This document shows positions 27,492 to 36,917 of a stretch of 64,000 nucleotides of DNA, in pieces. The stretch comes from an uncultured Bradyrhizobium sp. (lineage in GTDB: Bacteria; Pseudomonadota; Alphaproteobacteria; Rhizobiales; Xanthobacteraceae): positions 124,001 through 188,000 of the forward strand of contig NZ_CANSMR010000006.1 in NCBI RefSeq assembly GCF_947648125.1, read 5' to 3'. Within the stretch, counting starts at the first letter, position 1; the number at the start of each line of letters is the position of its first letter. The notes beneath the pieces were generated by a model. It made no database searches and was not told the origin of the DNA. It saw only the letters and a program-made list of their open reading frames with translations. Position numbers and translations under genes: made by a program.

Positions 27492-28311
27492 AGGCGGACT
27501 CCTTGCCGGGCACCACGCCTGTGACGCGTTCCGGATGCGTAAAGATTTCAAATCCATCGGCGCGGGCGATCGCGGCAAGCGTGATGCCGGCGGCATCCGC
27601 CATCCGTACCGCAAGCGCGGTCGGGGCCGACACGGCAGCAATCAGCGGCGCGCCGATCGCGGCGGTCTTCTGCACCATCTCGACCGAGACGCGGCTGGTC
27701 ACCAGCACGATGCCATCACTTGCGACGATCTTGTCGCAGGCCAGCGCGCCGGCGAGCTTGTCGAGCGCATTGTGGCGCCCGACATCCTCGCGCAGCGCGA
27801 CGATGCCGCGCGCGGCGGTCCAGAACGCAGCGGCGTGCACTGCGCGGGTCTGGTGGTTGATCTCTTGCAGCGGCGCGACCGCCGCCACGGCGCTCATGAT
27901 CTCGCGCGGCGAGAACACGCGGCTCGCCGGCACCACCGCGGCCGGCCGGACGGCCTCGGCGATGGAATCGATGCCGCACAGGCCGCAGCCGGTCGGGCCG
28001 GCGATGTTCCTGCGGCGTTGGGCGATCTGCTCGGCCTTGTCGGGCTTGAGCCACATCCGCAGCTCGATGCCGTCGTCGAGCTCGACGATGTCGAGGGTCT
28101 CGATCTCGTCGGCCGATTGCACGATGCCTTCGCTCAGGCTGAATCCGACCGCGAAATCGCCGAGGTCCTCGGGCGAACCCATCATCACGGCGTAGGTGCC
28201 GCCATTGTAGGTCAGCGCCAGCGGCGTCTCCTCCGGGATCAGACGCGCGCCGTCGCTGAAGACGCCGTCACGCCAGACCTTTCGGTTCGCCTTGTGGACC
28301 GGCTCGCGCAT
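27475..28311 (-). CDS. fdhD: Formate dehydrogenase sulfurtransferase FdhD/FdsC
   Basis: 278 residues. TGCGLCGIDSI near residue 108 holds the CxxC that carries sulfur from a cysteine desulfurase to the Mo-bis-MGD cofactor; REDVGRHNALDK and LVTSRVSVEMVQK are FdhD signatures. It activates FdsA by sulfuration. It starts 2 bp after the fdsA stop and overlaps fdsD. Confidence 0.95.
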   Translation of the reverse strand: MREPVHKANRKVWRDGVFSDGARLIPEETPLALTYNGGTYAVMMGSPEDLGDFAVGFSLSEGIVQSADEIETLDIVELDDGIELRMWLKPDKAEQIAQRRRNIAGPTGCGLCGIDSIAEAVRPAAVVPASRVFSPREIMSAVAAVAPLQEINHQTRAVHAAAFWTAARGIVALREDVGRHNALDKLAGALACDKIVASDGIVLVTSRVSVEMVQKTAAIGAPLIAAVSAPTALAVRMADAAGITLAAIARADGFEIFTHPERVTGVVPGKESAYVVVA

Positions 28312-28313
28312 CG

Positions 28314-31190
28314 TTACTCCGCGGCTTCCACCACCGGCGCGATGCGGCGCGAATGGCGAGCCTGCTCGTCATAGGCCTTCTGCCAGTCGGACGGACCGTT
28401 CGACGGCGAGATCTGCACGGCAGTGACCTTGTACTCCGGACAGTTGGTCGCCCAGTCCGAGAAGTCGGTCGTGATGACGTTGGCCTGGGTGTCCGGATGG
28501 TGGAACGTGGTGTAGACCACGCCCGGCGCCACGCGGTCGGTGATCTCGGCCCGCAGCGTCGTCTCGCCGGCGCGGCTCGCCAGCCGAACCCAGTCGCCGT
28601 CGCGCACGCCGCGCTGCTCGGCGTCGTGCGGATGGATCTCGAGCCGGTCCTCGGCGTGCCACACCACGTTCTCGGTGCGGCGGGTCTGCGCCCCGACATT
28701 GTACTGGCTGAGGATGCGCCCCGTCGTGAGCAGCAGCGGGTAGCGCGGGCCGGTGCGCTCGTCGGTCGCGATATATTCGGTGATGATGAACTTGCCCTTG
28801 CCGCGTACGAAGCCGCCGATGTGCATCACCGGCGTACCCTCAGGCGCCTTCTCGTTGCAGGGCCACTGCACCGAGCCGAACTCGTCGAGCTTGGCGTAAG
28901 AGACGCCGGTAAAGGTCGGCGTCAGCGCCGCGATCTCGTCCATGATTTCCGACGGATGGTTGTAGTGCATCTCGAAACCCATCGCCTTGGCGAGCAGGAT
29001 CGTCACTTCCCAGTCGGCATAGCCGTTGAGCGGCGTCATCACCTTGCGGACGCGCTGGATGCGGCGTTCGGCGTTGGTGAACGTACCGTCTTTCTCGAGG
29101 AAGGTCGAGCCGGGCAGGAAGACGTGGGCGTAATTCGCGGTCTCGTTCAGGAAGAGATCGTGAACGATGACACATTCCATCGCCGACAGCGCCGCCACCA
29201 CATGCTTGGTGTTCGGATCGGACTGCAGGATGTCCTCGCCCTGCACGTAGAGCCCCATGAAGCTGCCCTCGATCGCGGCGTCGAACATGTTGGGGATGCG
29301 CAGGCCGGGCTCGTTGTTGAGCTTGACGTTCCACATCGCCTCGAACTGCTCGCGCACGGCATCGCCCGAGATATGGCGGTAGCCGGGCAGCTCGTGTGGG
29401 AACGAACCCATGTCGCAGGAGCCCTGCACGTTGTTCTGGCCGCGCAGCGGGTTCACGCCGACGCCGGGCCGGCCGATATTGCCGGTCACCATCGCGAGGT
29501 TGGCAATCGCGATCACCGTGGTCGAGCCCTGGCTGTGCTCGGTGACGCCGAGCCCGTAATAGATCGCGCCGTTGCCGCCGGTGGCATAGATCCGCGCCGC
29601 TTCGCGCAGATCCTTCGGATCGACGCCGGTCATGATCGCAGTGGCTTCAGGGCTGTGCTTCGGGTCTGCGACGAAGGCGGCCCAATCCTCGAACTCGCTC
29701 CAGTCGCAGCGCTCGCGCACGAAGGCCTCGTCGACCAGTCCTTCGGTCACGATGACATGGGCGAGCGCGGTGAGCACGGCGACATTGGTGCCGGGCATCA
29801 AGGGCAGATGCAGCGCCTTCACATGCGGCGATTCCACCATCTCGGTGCGGCGCGGATCGATCACGATCAGCCTGGCGCCCTGGCGCAGCCGCTTCTTCAG
29901 CCGCGAGGCGAACACCGGGTGAGCCGAGGCCGGGTTGGCACCGATGATCAGCACGACGTCGGTGTCCTCAACCGAATCGAAATCCTGCGTGCCGGCCGAG
30001 GTGCCGAAGGTCTGCGACAGGCCGTAGCCGGTCGGCGAATGGCAGACGCGGGCGCAGGTGTCGACATTGTTGTTGCCGAAGCCGGCGCGGATCAGCTTCT
30101 GCACCAGGTAGGTCTCTTCGTTGGTGCAGCGCGACGAGGTGATGCCGCCGACCGCGTCGCGGCCGTATTTCTGCTGGATGCCCTTGAACTTCGCGGCGGC
30201 GAAATTCAGCGCCTCGTCCCACGACACCTCCTGCCAGGGATCCTCGATCCGCTCGCGGATCATCGGCTTCAGGATGCGCTCCTTGTGGGTGGTGTAGCCC
30301 CAGGCGAAGCGGCCCTTGACGCAGGAATGGCCGCGATTGGCCTTGCCGTCCTTCCACGGCACCATGCGCACCACTTCCTCGCCGCGCATCTCGGCCTTGA
30401 AGGCGCAGCCGACGCCGCAATAGGCGCAGGTGGTGACCACCGAGTGCTCGGGCTGCCCGATCTCGATCACGGATTTTTCGGTCAGCGTCGCGGTCGGGCA
30501 GGCCTGCACGCAGGCGCCGCAGGACACGCATTCGGAGCCGAGGAAGCTCTCGCTCATGCCGGGCGAGACGCGGCTGTCGAAGCCGCGGCCGGAGATCGTC
30601 AGCGCGAACGTGCCTTGCACTTCCTCGCAGGCGCGGACGCAGCGCGAGCAGACGATGCACTTCGAGGGATCGTAGGTGAAGTACGGATTGGATTCGTCCT
30701 TCGGCATCCAGTTGTCGTTTTCGCAGCCGTGCGATTTGGCGAAGACGTGGTTCTCGCCCTCATAGCCGTAGCGCACGTCGCGCAGGCCGACGGCGCCCGC
30801 CATGTCCTGCAATTCGCAGTCGCCGTTCGCGGCGCAGGTCAGGCAGTCCAGCGGATGGTCTGAGATGTAGAGCTCCATCACGCCCTTGCGCAGCTTCTTC
30901 AGCCGCTCGCTCTGGGTATGCACGACGAGGCCGGGCATGACTGGCGTGGTGCAGGAGGCAGGCGTGCCGGCGCGGCCCTCGATCTCGACCAGGCAGAGCC
31001 GGCAGGAGCCGAAGGCGTCGACCATGTCGGTCGCGCAGAGCTTTGGAATCTGGGTGCCGGCCTCCATCGCCGCGCGCATGATCGAGGTGCCCTCGGGCAC
31101 GGTGATCTGATTGCCGTCGATGGTCAGCGTGACCATCGCCTCGGATTTGGACTTGGGCGTGCCGAAATCGATTTCCTGGATCAGCGACAT
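28314..31190 (-). CDS. fdsA: NAD-dependent formate dehydrogenase, molybdenum alpha subunit
   Basis: 958 residues. An N-terminal [2Fe-2S] ferredoxin domain, a His-Cys3 cluster (HPLDCLTCAANGDCELQ), two [4Fe-4S] clusters (CIVCSRCVRACEE and CVSCGACVQACP), then the Mo-bis-MGD domain with its own cluster (CAYCGVGC...) and active-site Cys-His in NVDTCARVCHSPT. The catalytic residue is Cys, not selenocysteine. It oxidises formate to CO2. The ATG has AGGA upstream and lies 13 bp after fdsB. No signal peptide, so the complex is cytoplasmic. Confidence 0.97.
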   Translation of the reverse strand: MSLIQEIDFGTPKSKSEAMVTLTIDGNQITVPEGTSIMRAAMEAGTQIPKLCATDMVDAFGSCRLCLVEIEGRAGTPASCTTPVMPGLVVHTQSERLKKLRKGVMELYISDHPLDCLTCAANGDCELQDMAGAVGLRDVRYGYEGENHVFAKSHGCENDNWMPKDESNPYFTYDPSKCIVCSRCVRACEEVQGTFALTISGRGFDSRVSPGMSESFLGSECVSCGACVQACPTATLTEKSVIEIGQPEHSVVTTCAYCGVGCAFKAEMRGEEVVRMVPWKDGKANRGHSCVKGRFAWGYTTHKERILKPMIRERIEDPWQEVSWDEALNFAAAKFKGIQQKYGRDAVGGITSSRCTNEETYLVQKLIRAGFGNNNVDTCARVCHSPTGYGLSQTFGTSAGTQDFDSVEDTDVVLIIGANPASAHPVFASRLKKRLRQGARLIVIDPRRTEMVESPHVKALHLPLMPGTNVAVLTALAHVIVTEGLVDEAFVRERCDWSEFEDWAAFVADPKHSPEATAIMTGVDPKDLREAARIYATGGNGAIYYGLGVTEHSQGSTTVIAIANLAMVTGNIGRPGVGVNPLRGQNNVQGSCDMGSFPHELPGYRHISGDAVREQFEAMWNVKLNNEPGLRIPNMFDAAIEGSFMGLYVQGEDILQSDPNTKHVVAALSAMECVIVHDLFLNETANYAHVFLPGSTFLEKDGTFTNAERRIQRVRKVMTPLNGYADWEVTILLAKAMGFEMHYNHPSEIMDEIAALTPTFTGVSYAKLDEFGSVQWPCNEKAPEGTPVMHIGGFVRGKGKFIITEYIATDERTGPRYPLLLTTGRILSQYNVGAQTRRTENVVWHAEDRLEIHPHDAEQRGVRDGDWVRLASRAGETTLRAEITDRVAPGVVYTTFHHPDTQANVITTDFSDWATNCPEYKVTAVQISPSNGPSDWQKAYDEQARHSRRIAPVVEAAE

Positions 31191-31203
31191 CGTGATTTCC
31201 TTG

Positions 31204-32772
31204 CTATTCCGCGGCCTGCAGGTGGGCCGGTGCGGGACCTAAATCTCCGCCAAAATCTTCCCGGAAGTGTTTCAGTGCGCTCATCACGGGGTAGGGCGTG
31301 AAGCCGCCGAGTGCGCAGAGCGAGCCGAATTTCATCGTGTTGCAGAGGTCTTCGATCACGGCGAGGTTTTCCGCGACGCGCTCGCCGTTGATGATCTTGT
31401 TGATGGTCTCGACCCCGCGGGTCGAGCCGATCCGGCACGGCGTGCACTTGCCGCAGGATTCGACAGCGCAGAATTCCATCGCAAAGCGCGCCTGCTTGAC
31501 CATGTCGACGGTGTCGTCGAACACCACGATGCCGCCATGGCCGATCAGGCCGTCGCGCGCGGCGAATGCCTCATAGTCGAACGGCGTATCGAACAGCGCG
31601 CGCGGGAAATAGGCGCCGAGCGGACCGCCGACCTGCACCGCGCGCACCTCCCGTCCGGTGAAGGTGCCGCCGCCGATCTCGTCGACGAGCTCGCCGAGCG
31701 TGACGCCGAACGCGGTCTCGAACAGCCCGCCATGTCTGATGTTGCCGGCGAGCTGGATCGGCATCGTGCCGCGCGAGCGGCCCATGCCGAAATCGGCATA
31801 GGCCTTGGCGCCGTTGTCGAGAATGAAGGGGATCGCCGCAAACGACAGCACGTTGTTGATCACGCTCGGGCGGCCGAACAGGCCCTTGTGCGCCGGCAGC
31901 GGTGGCTTGGCCCGCACGATGCCGCGCCGGCCCTCGAGGCTTTCCAGAAGCGAAGTCTCTTCGCCGCAGACATAGGCGCCGGCGCCGACCCGCACCTCGA
32001 GATCGAACTCATGCTTGGTGCCGCCAATGCGCTTGCCGAGGAAGCCGGCGCGCCGTGCGGCCGCGATCGCCGCGTTCATCGCCTCGACCGCATGCGGATA
32101 TTCCGAGCGGATGTAGATGTAGCCCTTGGTGGCGCCGACCGTGATACCCGCGATCGTCATGCCCTCGATCACGACGAAGGGGTCGCCTTCCATGATCATG
32201 CGGTCGGCGAAGGTGCCGCTGTCGCCTTCGTCGGCGTTGCAGACGATGTATTTGCGGTCGGCGCTGGCCTGCGCCACCGTCTTCCACTTGATGCCGGTGG
32301 GGAAGCCGGCGCCGCCGCGGCCGCGCAGGCCCGACGTGGTGACGTCGGCAAGGATCTGGTCGGAGTTCAACGTCAGCGCCCGCTCGAGGCCCTTGTAGCC
32401 GCCATGGGCACGGTAGTCGTCGACCGAGCACGGATCGACCACGCCGCAGCGGACGAAGGTCAGTCTCGTCTGACGCTTCAGCCAGGGGATCTCATCCGTG
32501 ACACCAAGCCGCAGGGCATGCTGGCCGTTGCCCGCCATCGCATCGAGCAGTGACGGAACGTCGGCCGGCGTCACCGGGCCGAACGCAATGCGGCCCTGGG
32601 CGGTCGAAAGCTCGACCATCGGCTCCAGCCAGCACAGCCCGCGCGAGCCGTTCCTGACGATCTCGATTGCCGCGCCACGTGCTGCTGCGGCCTGCGCGAA
32701 GGCGAGGGCGACATCGTCGGCGCCGACCGCGACGGCTGCGGCATCGCGAGGGACGTAAATTCGCATCGTCAT
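31204..32772 (-). CDS. fdsB: NAD-dependent formate dehydrogenase beta subunit
   Basis: 522 residues. NuoF-like: GLRGRGGAGFPTGIKWK and ADEGDSGTFADR bind FMN and NADH, GAGAYVCGEETSLLES follows, and ESCGKCTPCRIG with a later Cys holds a [4Fe-4S] cluster. The first ~120 residues form the thioredoxin-like NuoE-type extension of FdsB. It passes electrons from FdsA to NAD. The ATG overlaps the fdsG stop (ATGA). Confidence 0.96.
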   Translation of the reverse strand: MTMRIYVPRDAAAVAVGADDVALAFAQAAAARGAAIEIVRNGSRGLCWLEPMVELSTAQGRIAFGPVTPADVPSLLDAMAGNGQHALRLGVTDEIPWLKRQTRLTFVRCGVVDPCSVDDYRAHGGYKGLERALTLNSDQILADVTTSGLRGRGGAGFPTGIKWKTVAQASADRKYIVCNADEGDSGTFADRMIMEGDPFVVIEGMTIAGITVGATKGYIYIRSEYPHAVEAMNAAIAAARRAGFLGKRIGGTKHEFDLEVRVGAGAYVCGEETSLLESLEGRRGIVRAKPPLPAHKGLFGRPSVINNVLSFAAIPFILDNGAKAYADFGMGRSRGTMPIQLAGNIRHGGLFETAFGVTLGELVDEIGGGTFTGREVRAVQVGGPLGAYFPRALFDTPFDYEAFAARDGLIGHGGIVVFDDTVDMVKQARFAMEFCAVESCGKCTPCRIGSTRGVETINKIINGERVAENLAVIEDLCNTMKFGSLCALGGFTPYPVMSALKHFREDFGGDLGPAPAHLQAAE

Positions 32773-33245
32773 CGCTGTGCCTCCGCGACCAGCGCGTCGA
32801 TGCGCGCTTCGTCGAGCCGGCCAACCAGCCGGCCATCCAGCATCGCCGACGGCGCGGTGGCGCAGAGCCCGAGGCAGTAGATCGGCTCCAGCGTCACGCG
32901 CTCATCCGCCGTGGTGTTTCCCAGGGATACGCCGAGCTTGGCCTCCGCGCGCGCCGCAAGCCGGTCGCCGCCAGCAGCCTGGCAGGCCTCGGCGCGGCAG
33001 AGCTTGAGGACGTGGCGTCCGGCAGGTCGCTTCCGGAAGTCGTGGTAGAAAGTGAACACGCCGTGCACCTCGGCGCGGGACAAATTGAGCGCCTCGGCCA
33101 CCATCGGGATCGCTGGCTCCGGCACATAGCCAAAGGCTTCCTGCAGCGCGTGCAGGATCACCAGCGTGGCGCCTTCAAGCCCGGCATGCTCGGCGACGAT
33201 TTCAGCGCCGCGCGCCTTGTCCCAAGGTTCGTATCCCACCGTCAT
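32769..33245 (-). CDS. fdsG: NAD-dependent formate dehydrogenase gamma subunit
   Basis: 158 residues, NuoE-like. Four ligands for a [2Fe-2S] cluster are seen in CRAEACQA and CLGLCATAP. VHGVFTFYHDFR is a family signature. It is the first gene of the fds operon, so the operon promoter is in the 256-bp gap to the divergent LysR gene, where a T-N11-A palindrome is found. Confidence 0.95.
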   Translation of the reverse strand: MTVGYEPWDKARGAEIVAEHAGLEGATLVILHALQEAFGYVPEPAIPMVAEALNLSRAEVHGVFTFYHDFRKRPAGRHVLKLCRAEACQAAGGDRLAARAEAKLGVSLGNTTADERVTLEPIYCLGLCATAPSAMLDGRLVGRLDEARIDALVAEAQR

Positions 33246-33328
33246 CAGCGCTTCTCACGATCAGTTTTTTGCTTTGCACATGAGAATTGGAATCCTTCGA
33301 AACATCAATAAAGCTGTCTCATGCGGCG

Positions 33329-33343
33329 ATTGCGAAACGCGAT
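33329..33343. promoter_or_regulatory. LysR-type T-N11-A palindrome between fdsG and lysR gene
   Basis: ATTGCG-AAA-CGCGAT has arms agreeing at 5 of 6 positions and contains T-N11-A, the core of LysR-family sites. It lies 84 bp upstream of fdsG and 159 bp upstream of the regulator gene, a usual place for a shared activation site. Direct evidence of binding is absent. Confidence 0.45.
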
Positions 33344-33501
33344 TAATAGCGTTGCCGAATGGGTCGATCCGGGATCGCAATAATGTTCTGGAATCACGCA
33401 CTTCCGGGGCGCTTTGGATTTCGGGATCGCACCCCGATCGTGCTACCTATGGACAGGTCGGGCCGCCATTGGGGGCCCCGTTTTCCGAAGGGATTTGAAC
33501 G

Positions 33502-34398
33502 TTGATCGACAAGCTGGAACTTCTGCTGGCGCTGGCCAAGGAACGGCATTTCGGCCGCGCTGCGGAGGCCTGCGGGGTCACCCAGCCGACCATGTCGACC
33601 AGTCTCAAGCAGCTCGAGGAAATCCTCGGCGTCATGCTGGTGCAGCGCGGATCGCGGTTTCAGGGTTTCACGCCGGAGGGCGAACGGACGCTGGACTGGG
33701 CGCGGCGCATCGTCGGCGATGCGCGGGCGATGAAGCAGGAGATCAACAGCCTCAAGGACAAGCTGTCGGGCGAGATCCGGATCGCGGCGATCCCGACCGC
33801 GCTGGGCATGGTGGCCTCGCTCACCACGCCGTTCCGGGCGCGCCATCCTGATGTGCGGTTTCGTATCCAGTCGTGCACGTCCGCCGACGTGCTCGGCCTG
33901 CTCGAAAATCTCGAGGTCGATGCGGGGCTGACCTATATCGAGAACGAGCCGATCGGCAAGGTCCGCACCATCCCGCTCTACAATGAGAGCTATCGTCTGC
34001 TGACGGCGCCGGATGCGATGTTCGGCGACCGCAAGCAGGTGACGTGGAAGGAAGTCGGCACCGTGCCGCTGTGCCTGCTCACGCCCGACATGCAGAACCG
34101 CCGCATCATCGATCGCGCGCTGACCTCGGTCGGTGCGGAGGCGACGCCGTCGCTGACGTCGAATTCACTGCTCGTGCTCTACACCCATGTGAAGACCGGA
34201 CGCTGGGCCAGCGTGATGCCGGCCAAGCTCGCCGAGACGCTTGGCCTTGCCGATGCCGTGCGCAGCATTCCGATCGTCGATCCGGTGGTCGACTACAGCA
34301 TCGGCCTCGTGATCCCGCAGCGCGATCCGATGACGCCGCTGATCGCAGCCCTGGTGCAGGTCGCGCGCGAGGTCGCGCCGAAGCTGGAGAGCGCGTAG
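33502..34398 (+). CDS. LysR-family regulator divergent from fds operon
   Basis: 298 residues. The N-terminal winged helix-turn-helix is ALAKERHFGRAAEACGVTQPT followed by MSTSLKQLEEILGVMLVQR; the periplasmic-binding-like effector domain starts about residue 92 (EIRIAAIPTALG). TTG start with GAAGGGA upstream. Divergent placement suggests it controls the fds genes, like FdsR of Cupriavidus (established there, inferred here). The inducer could be formate. Confidence 0.9.
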   Translation: MIDKLELLLALAKERHFGRAAEACGVTQPTMSTSLKQLEEILGVMLVQRGSRFQGFTPEGERTLDWARRIVGDARAMKQEINSLKDKLSGEIRIAAIPTALGMVASLTTPFRARHPDVRFRIQSCTSADVLGLLENLEVDAGLTYIENEPIGKVRTIPLYNESYRLLTAPDAMFGDRKQVTWKEVGTVPLCLLTPDMQNRRIIDRALTSVGAEATPSLTSNSLLVLYTHVKTGRWASVMPAKLAETLGLADAVRSIPIVDPVVDYSIGLVIPQRDPMTPLIAALVQVAREVAPKLESA

Positions 34399-34403
34399 CC
34401 AGC

Positions 34404-36725
34404 CTAGGCCGCCTCCTGCAGCTTCGCCCGCAAGCTACGCGGATCGCGCGGCAGCGTGACACGGACGACGGTGCCGACGCCGAGCTTGGAGCGCAGCTTC
34501 ATCGAGCCGCCGTGCAGGTTGGTGAGCGAGCGCGCGATCGCCAGTCCGAGGCCCGAGCCCTGGTAGCTCTTGGTGAGTTGGCTCTCGACCTGCTCGAACG
34601 GCTTGCCGAGCCGCCGCAGCGATTCCGGCGCGATGCCGATCCCGCTGTCGGCAATCAGGAGCACGATCGAGTCATCCAGCATCTGGCCGCGCACCAGCAC
34701 GCGGCCGTTGTCGGGCGTGAACTTCACGGCGTTGGAGAGCAGGTTGACGATGATCTGCTTGACCGCGCGGCGGTCGGCGACGACCGAGATCGTGCTCTCG
34801 ATATCCGATTCCAGCGACAGGCCCTTATGCTCGGCACGGCCGGAAACCACCCGCAGCGACTCGGCGAGGATGCCGGAGAGATCGAGCGGCTCCATGTCGA
34901 ACTTCATGCGGCCGGCTTCGATCTTCGACATGTCCAAGATGTCGTTGATGACCTCGAGCAGGTATTTCCCCGAGGTCAGGATGTCGTGGCAGTACTCCGC
35001 GTATTTGTCCGAGCCCAGCGTTCCGAACAGGCCGGAGCCCATGATCTCGGAGAAGCCGATGATGGCGTTGAGCGGCGTGCGCAGCTCATGGCTCATATTG
35101 GCGAGGAATTTCGACTTCGCGGCGTTGGCATCCTCGGCGCGGGTCTTCTCCTGCGAGTACTTCTCGGCGAGGTCGGCGAGCTCGACGGCCTGGCGCTCCA
35201 GCTCGGATTGCGAGCGCTGCAGGTCGATCACGGTGGCGCGCAGGCGGAGGTCGTTGTCGACCAGCTTCTGCTCGTGCGCCTTGATGCGGGTGATGTCGGT
35301 GCCGACAGAGACGTAGCCGCCGTCCTTGGTGCGGCGCTCGCTGATGTGCAGCCAGCTGCCGTCGTCGAGCTGCGCCTCGAAGGTGCGAGCGCCCGGAGCC
35401 GGCACGCCGCTCTCGTGCAGGCGGGTGCGCACCTCGGGCATGCTGCCGACCTCGATCACGGTCTCATAGGAGGTGCCGGGGCTGACCGCGGTGTCCGGCA
35501 GCTTGTGCAGCCGCTGGAAGTGCGAGTTACACAGCACGAGGCGGTCCTCGGCGTCCCAGAGCACGAAGGCCTCCGGAATGGTTTCGATGGCGTCGCGCAG
35601 CCGGAGGTCGGCTTCCACCGACTTCTCGGCGAGGCTCTTCTGTTCGGTGATGTCGACCGCGATGCCGATCAGATGCAGGCCGCTGTCGGCCGCGGCGTGG
35701 CTGAGCTCGCAACGCACGCGCAGCCAGATCCAGTGGCCGCCGACATGCCGCATGCGGAAGCTCTGGTCGATGTGATCGATCTTGCCCGAGATCAGCTGGT
35801 CGGCGATGTCGAACAGGTTGATGTCGTCGGAGTTCACCAGCGCGTTGACCTCGCCGAAGGTGAGGAGGTCGTTGCGGGTATCGAGGCCGAGCAGCGTGAA
35901 CATCGACTGCGACCAGAAGATCCGGCCGCGCGACAGGTCCCAGTCCCACAATCCGCAACGGCCGCGATTGAGCGCGGTGTCGATCCGGCCGCGCACGGCG
36001 TCGTTGATCAGGTCGCCCTCGCGGGCGCGGGTCGATTGCCAGTGGAAGGCGAAGCCGAGGATCAGCACCACGAAGCTCGTGGTCGCCGACAGCGTCACCG
36101 AGAGCGCAGCGTCCGATCCCCAGATAGGCTCGTTCATCTCCTGGATGACGACGACCTGGCCGGGTAGCGACTTGACGAGCTGCGAGATCGCCAGCGCGCC
36201 GGTGCCGCCCGGCAGCGTCATGTCGCTGACGGCACCCTGCTGGCCCGGTGCGACCAGGAGCTGCGCGGTGGAGACGATGTCGAGGACGCGGTCGTTCTCG
36301 CCGGCGACGTCGATCGGCGCGCGCGCCAGCACGCGATGATCGGCGCTGGTGATGATGACGTGGCGGCCGTTGGCGATGCCCCAGGACGGGATCAGGTCGG
36401 GCAGCAGCTCCTGCATCCGCTCGATATTGGCGAGCCGGTCGCGGCGCACCGAGGTCAGGCGGTCGAGGCGCTCGGCGAGGATGTCGGAGAGCGCGGCCAG
36501 GTCGCGCTTCATCGCACCGCGCTTCTGCCGGTTCTGGTCGATCACCTGGACGAAGGCGCCGAGGCAGATCGTAATGAGGAAGGCGATGATCAGCGTAGGA
36601 ACAGCGCGGCGCAGTGCAGGCTCGGCCGTCAAGAGCCTGTGATAGGCCGGTTTCGCGATCGACTGCGCCAATCCCTTGATCGAATCGGATTGGACGCAAG
36701 CGTTCGCTGCATGCGCGCGCGCCAT
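34404..36725 (-). CDS. PAS-domain histidine kinase, PleC/DivJ-like
   Basis: 773 residues. TM1 (VPTLIIAFLITICLGAFVQ, ~43-61), periplasmic region, TM2 (~210-228), two PAS domains (~255-370 and ~380-490), a coiled coil (LVDNDLRLRATVIDLQ...) and the kinase core: H box FLANMSHELRTPLNAIIGFS, N box NLLSNAVKFT, G boxes ADSGIGIAPE and GSGLGLAIA. No receiver domain. The H box and following region match alphaproteobacterial cell-cycle kinases of the PleC/DivJ/PdhS group, so DivK or PleD could be the partner (inference). It converges with the LysR gene, 5 bp apart. Confidence 0.88.
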   Translation of the reverse strand: MARAHAANACVQSDSIKGLAQSIAKPAYHRLLTAEPALRRAVPTLIIAFLITICLGAFVQVIDQNRQKRGAMKRDLAALSDILAERLDRLTSVRRDRLANIERMQELLPDLIPSWGIANGRHVIITSADHRVLARAPIDVAGENDRVLDIVSTAQLLVAPGQQGAVSDMTLPGGTGALAISQLVKSLPGQVVVIQEMNEPIWGSDAALSVTLSATTSFVVLILGFAFHWQSTRAREGDLINDAVRGRIDTALNRGRCGLWDWDLSRGRIFWSQSMFTLLGLDTRNDLLTFGEVNALVNSDDINLFDIADQLISGKIDHIDQSFRMRHVGGHWIWLRVRCELSHAAADSGLHLIGIAVDITEQKSLAEKSVEADLRLRDAIETIPEAFVLWDAEDRLVLCNSHFQRLHKLPDTAVSPGTSYETVIEVGSMPEVRTRLHESGVPAPGARTFEAQLDDGSWLHISERRTKDGGYVSVGTDITRIKAHEQKLVDNDLRLRATVIDLQRSQSELERQAVELADLAEKYSQEKTRAEDANAAKSKFLANMSHELRTPLNAIIGFSEIMGSGLFGTLGSDKYAEYCHDILTSGKYLLEVINDILDMSKIEAGRMKFDMEPLDLSGILAESLRVVSGRAEHKGLSLESDIESTISVVADRRAVKQIIVNLLSNAVKFTPDNGRVLVRGQMLDDSIVLLIADSGIGIAPESLRRLGKPFEQVESQLTKSYQGSGLGLAIARSLTNLHGGSMKLRSKLGVGTVVRVTLPRDPRSLRAKLQEAA

Positions 36726-36829
36726 GCCTTAGACCCCCATCTAAGCTGATTTTTTACCCGGATCGGATGCTCCCCACGTCGCATCCGAATCATGATGATT
36801 TGAATCCAGATTTCGCGGGCTGTCGAGAG

Positions 36830-36844
36830 TCAACGATTCGTTAA
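36830..36844. promoter_or_regulatory. CtrA-like box upstream of the PAS kinase
   Basis: TCAA-CGATTCG-TTAA departs by one base from TTAA-N7-TTAA, the CtrA consensus. It also forms an inverted repeat AACGA-TT-CGTT. It lies 105 bp upstream of the kinase start. Candidate only. Confidence 0.3.
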
Positions 36845-36917
36845 TGCGAAAAAATTCTTGTCCAAGAGAGAATCATGGGGCGCAAAGTGAGTCCGAAACA
36901 GGAACGGCTCCGTAGAA

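Noticed and set aside
28353-30863. Long open frame antisense to fdsA
   Set aside because: Same GC artefact; the antisense product is rich in His/Arg/Val with no motif.
28314-31190. Selenocysteine formate dehydrogenase
   Set aside because: The active-site position is Cys followed by His (ARVCHSPT) with no in-frame TGA.
34044-36167. Long plus-strand frame over the LysR end and the PAS kinase
   Set aside because: It crosses two well-supported genes and has shadow-like composition.
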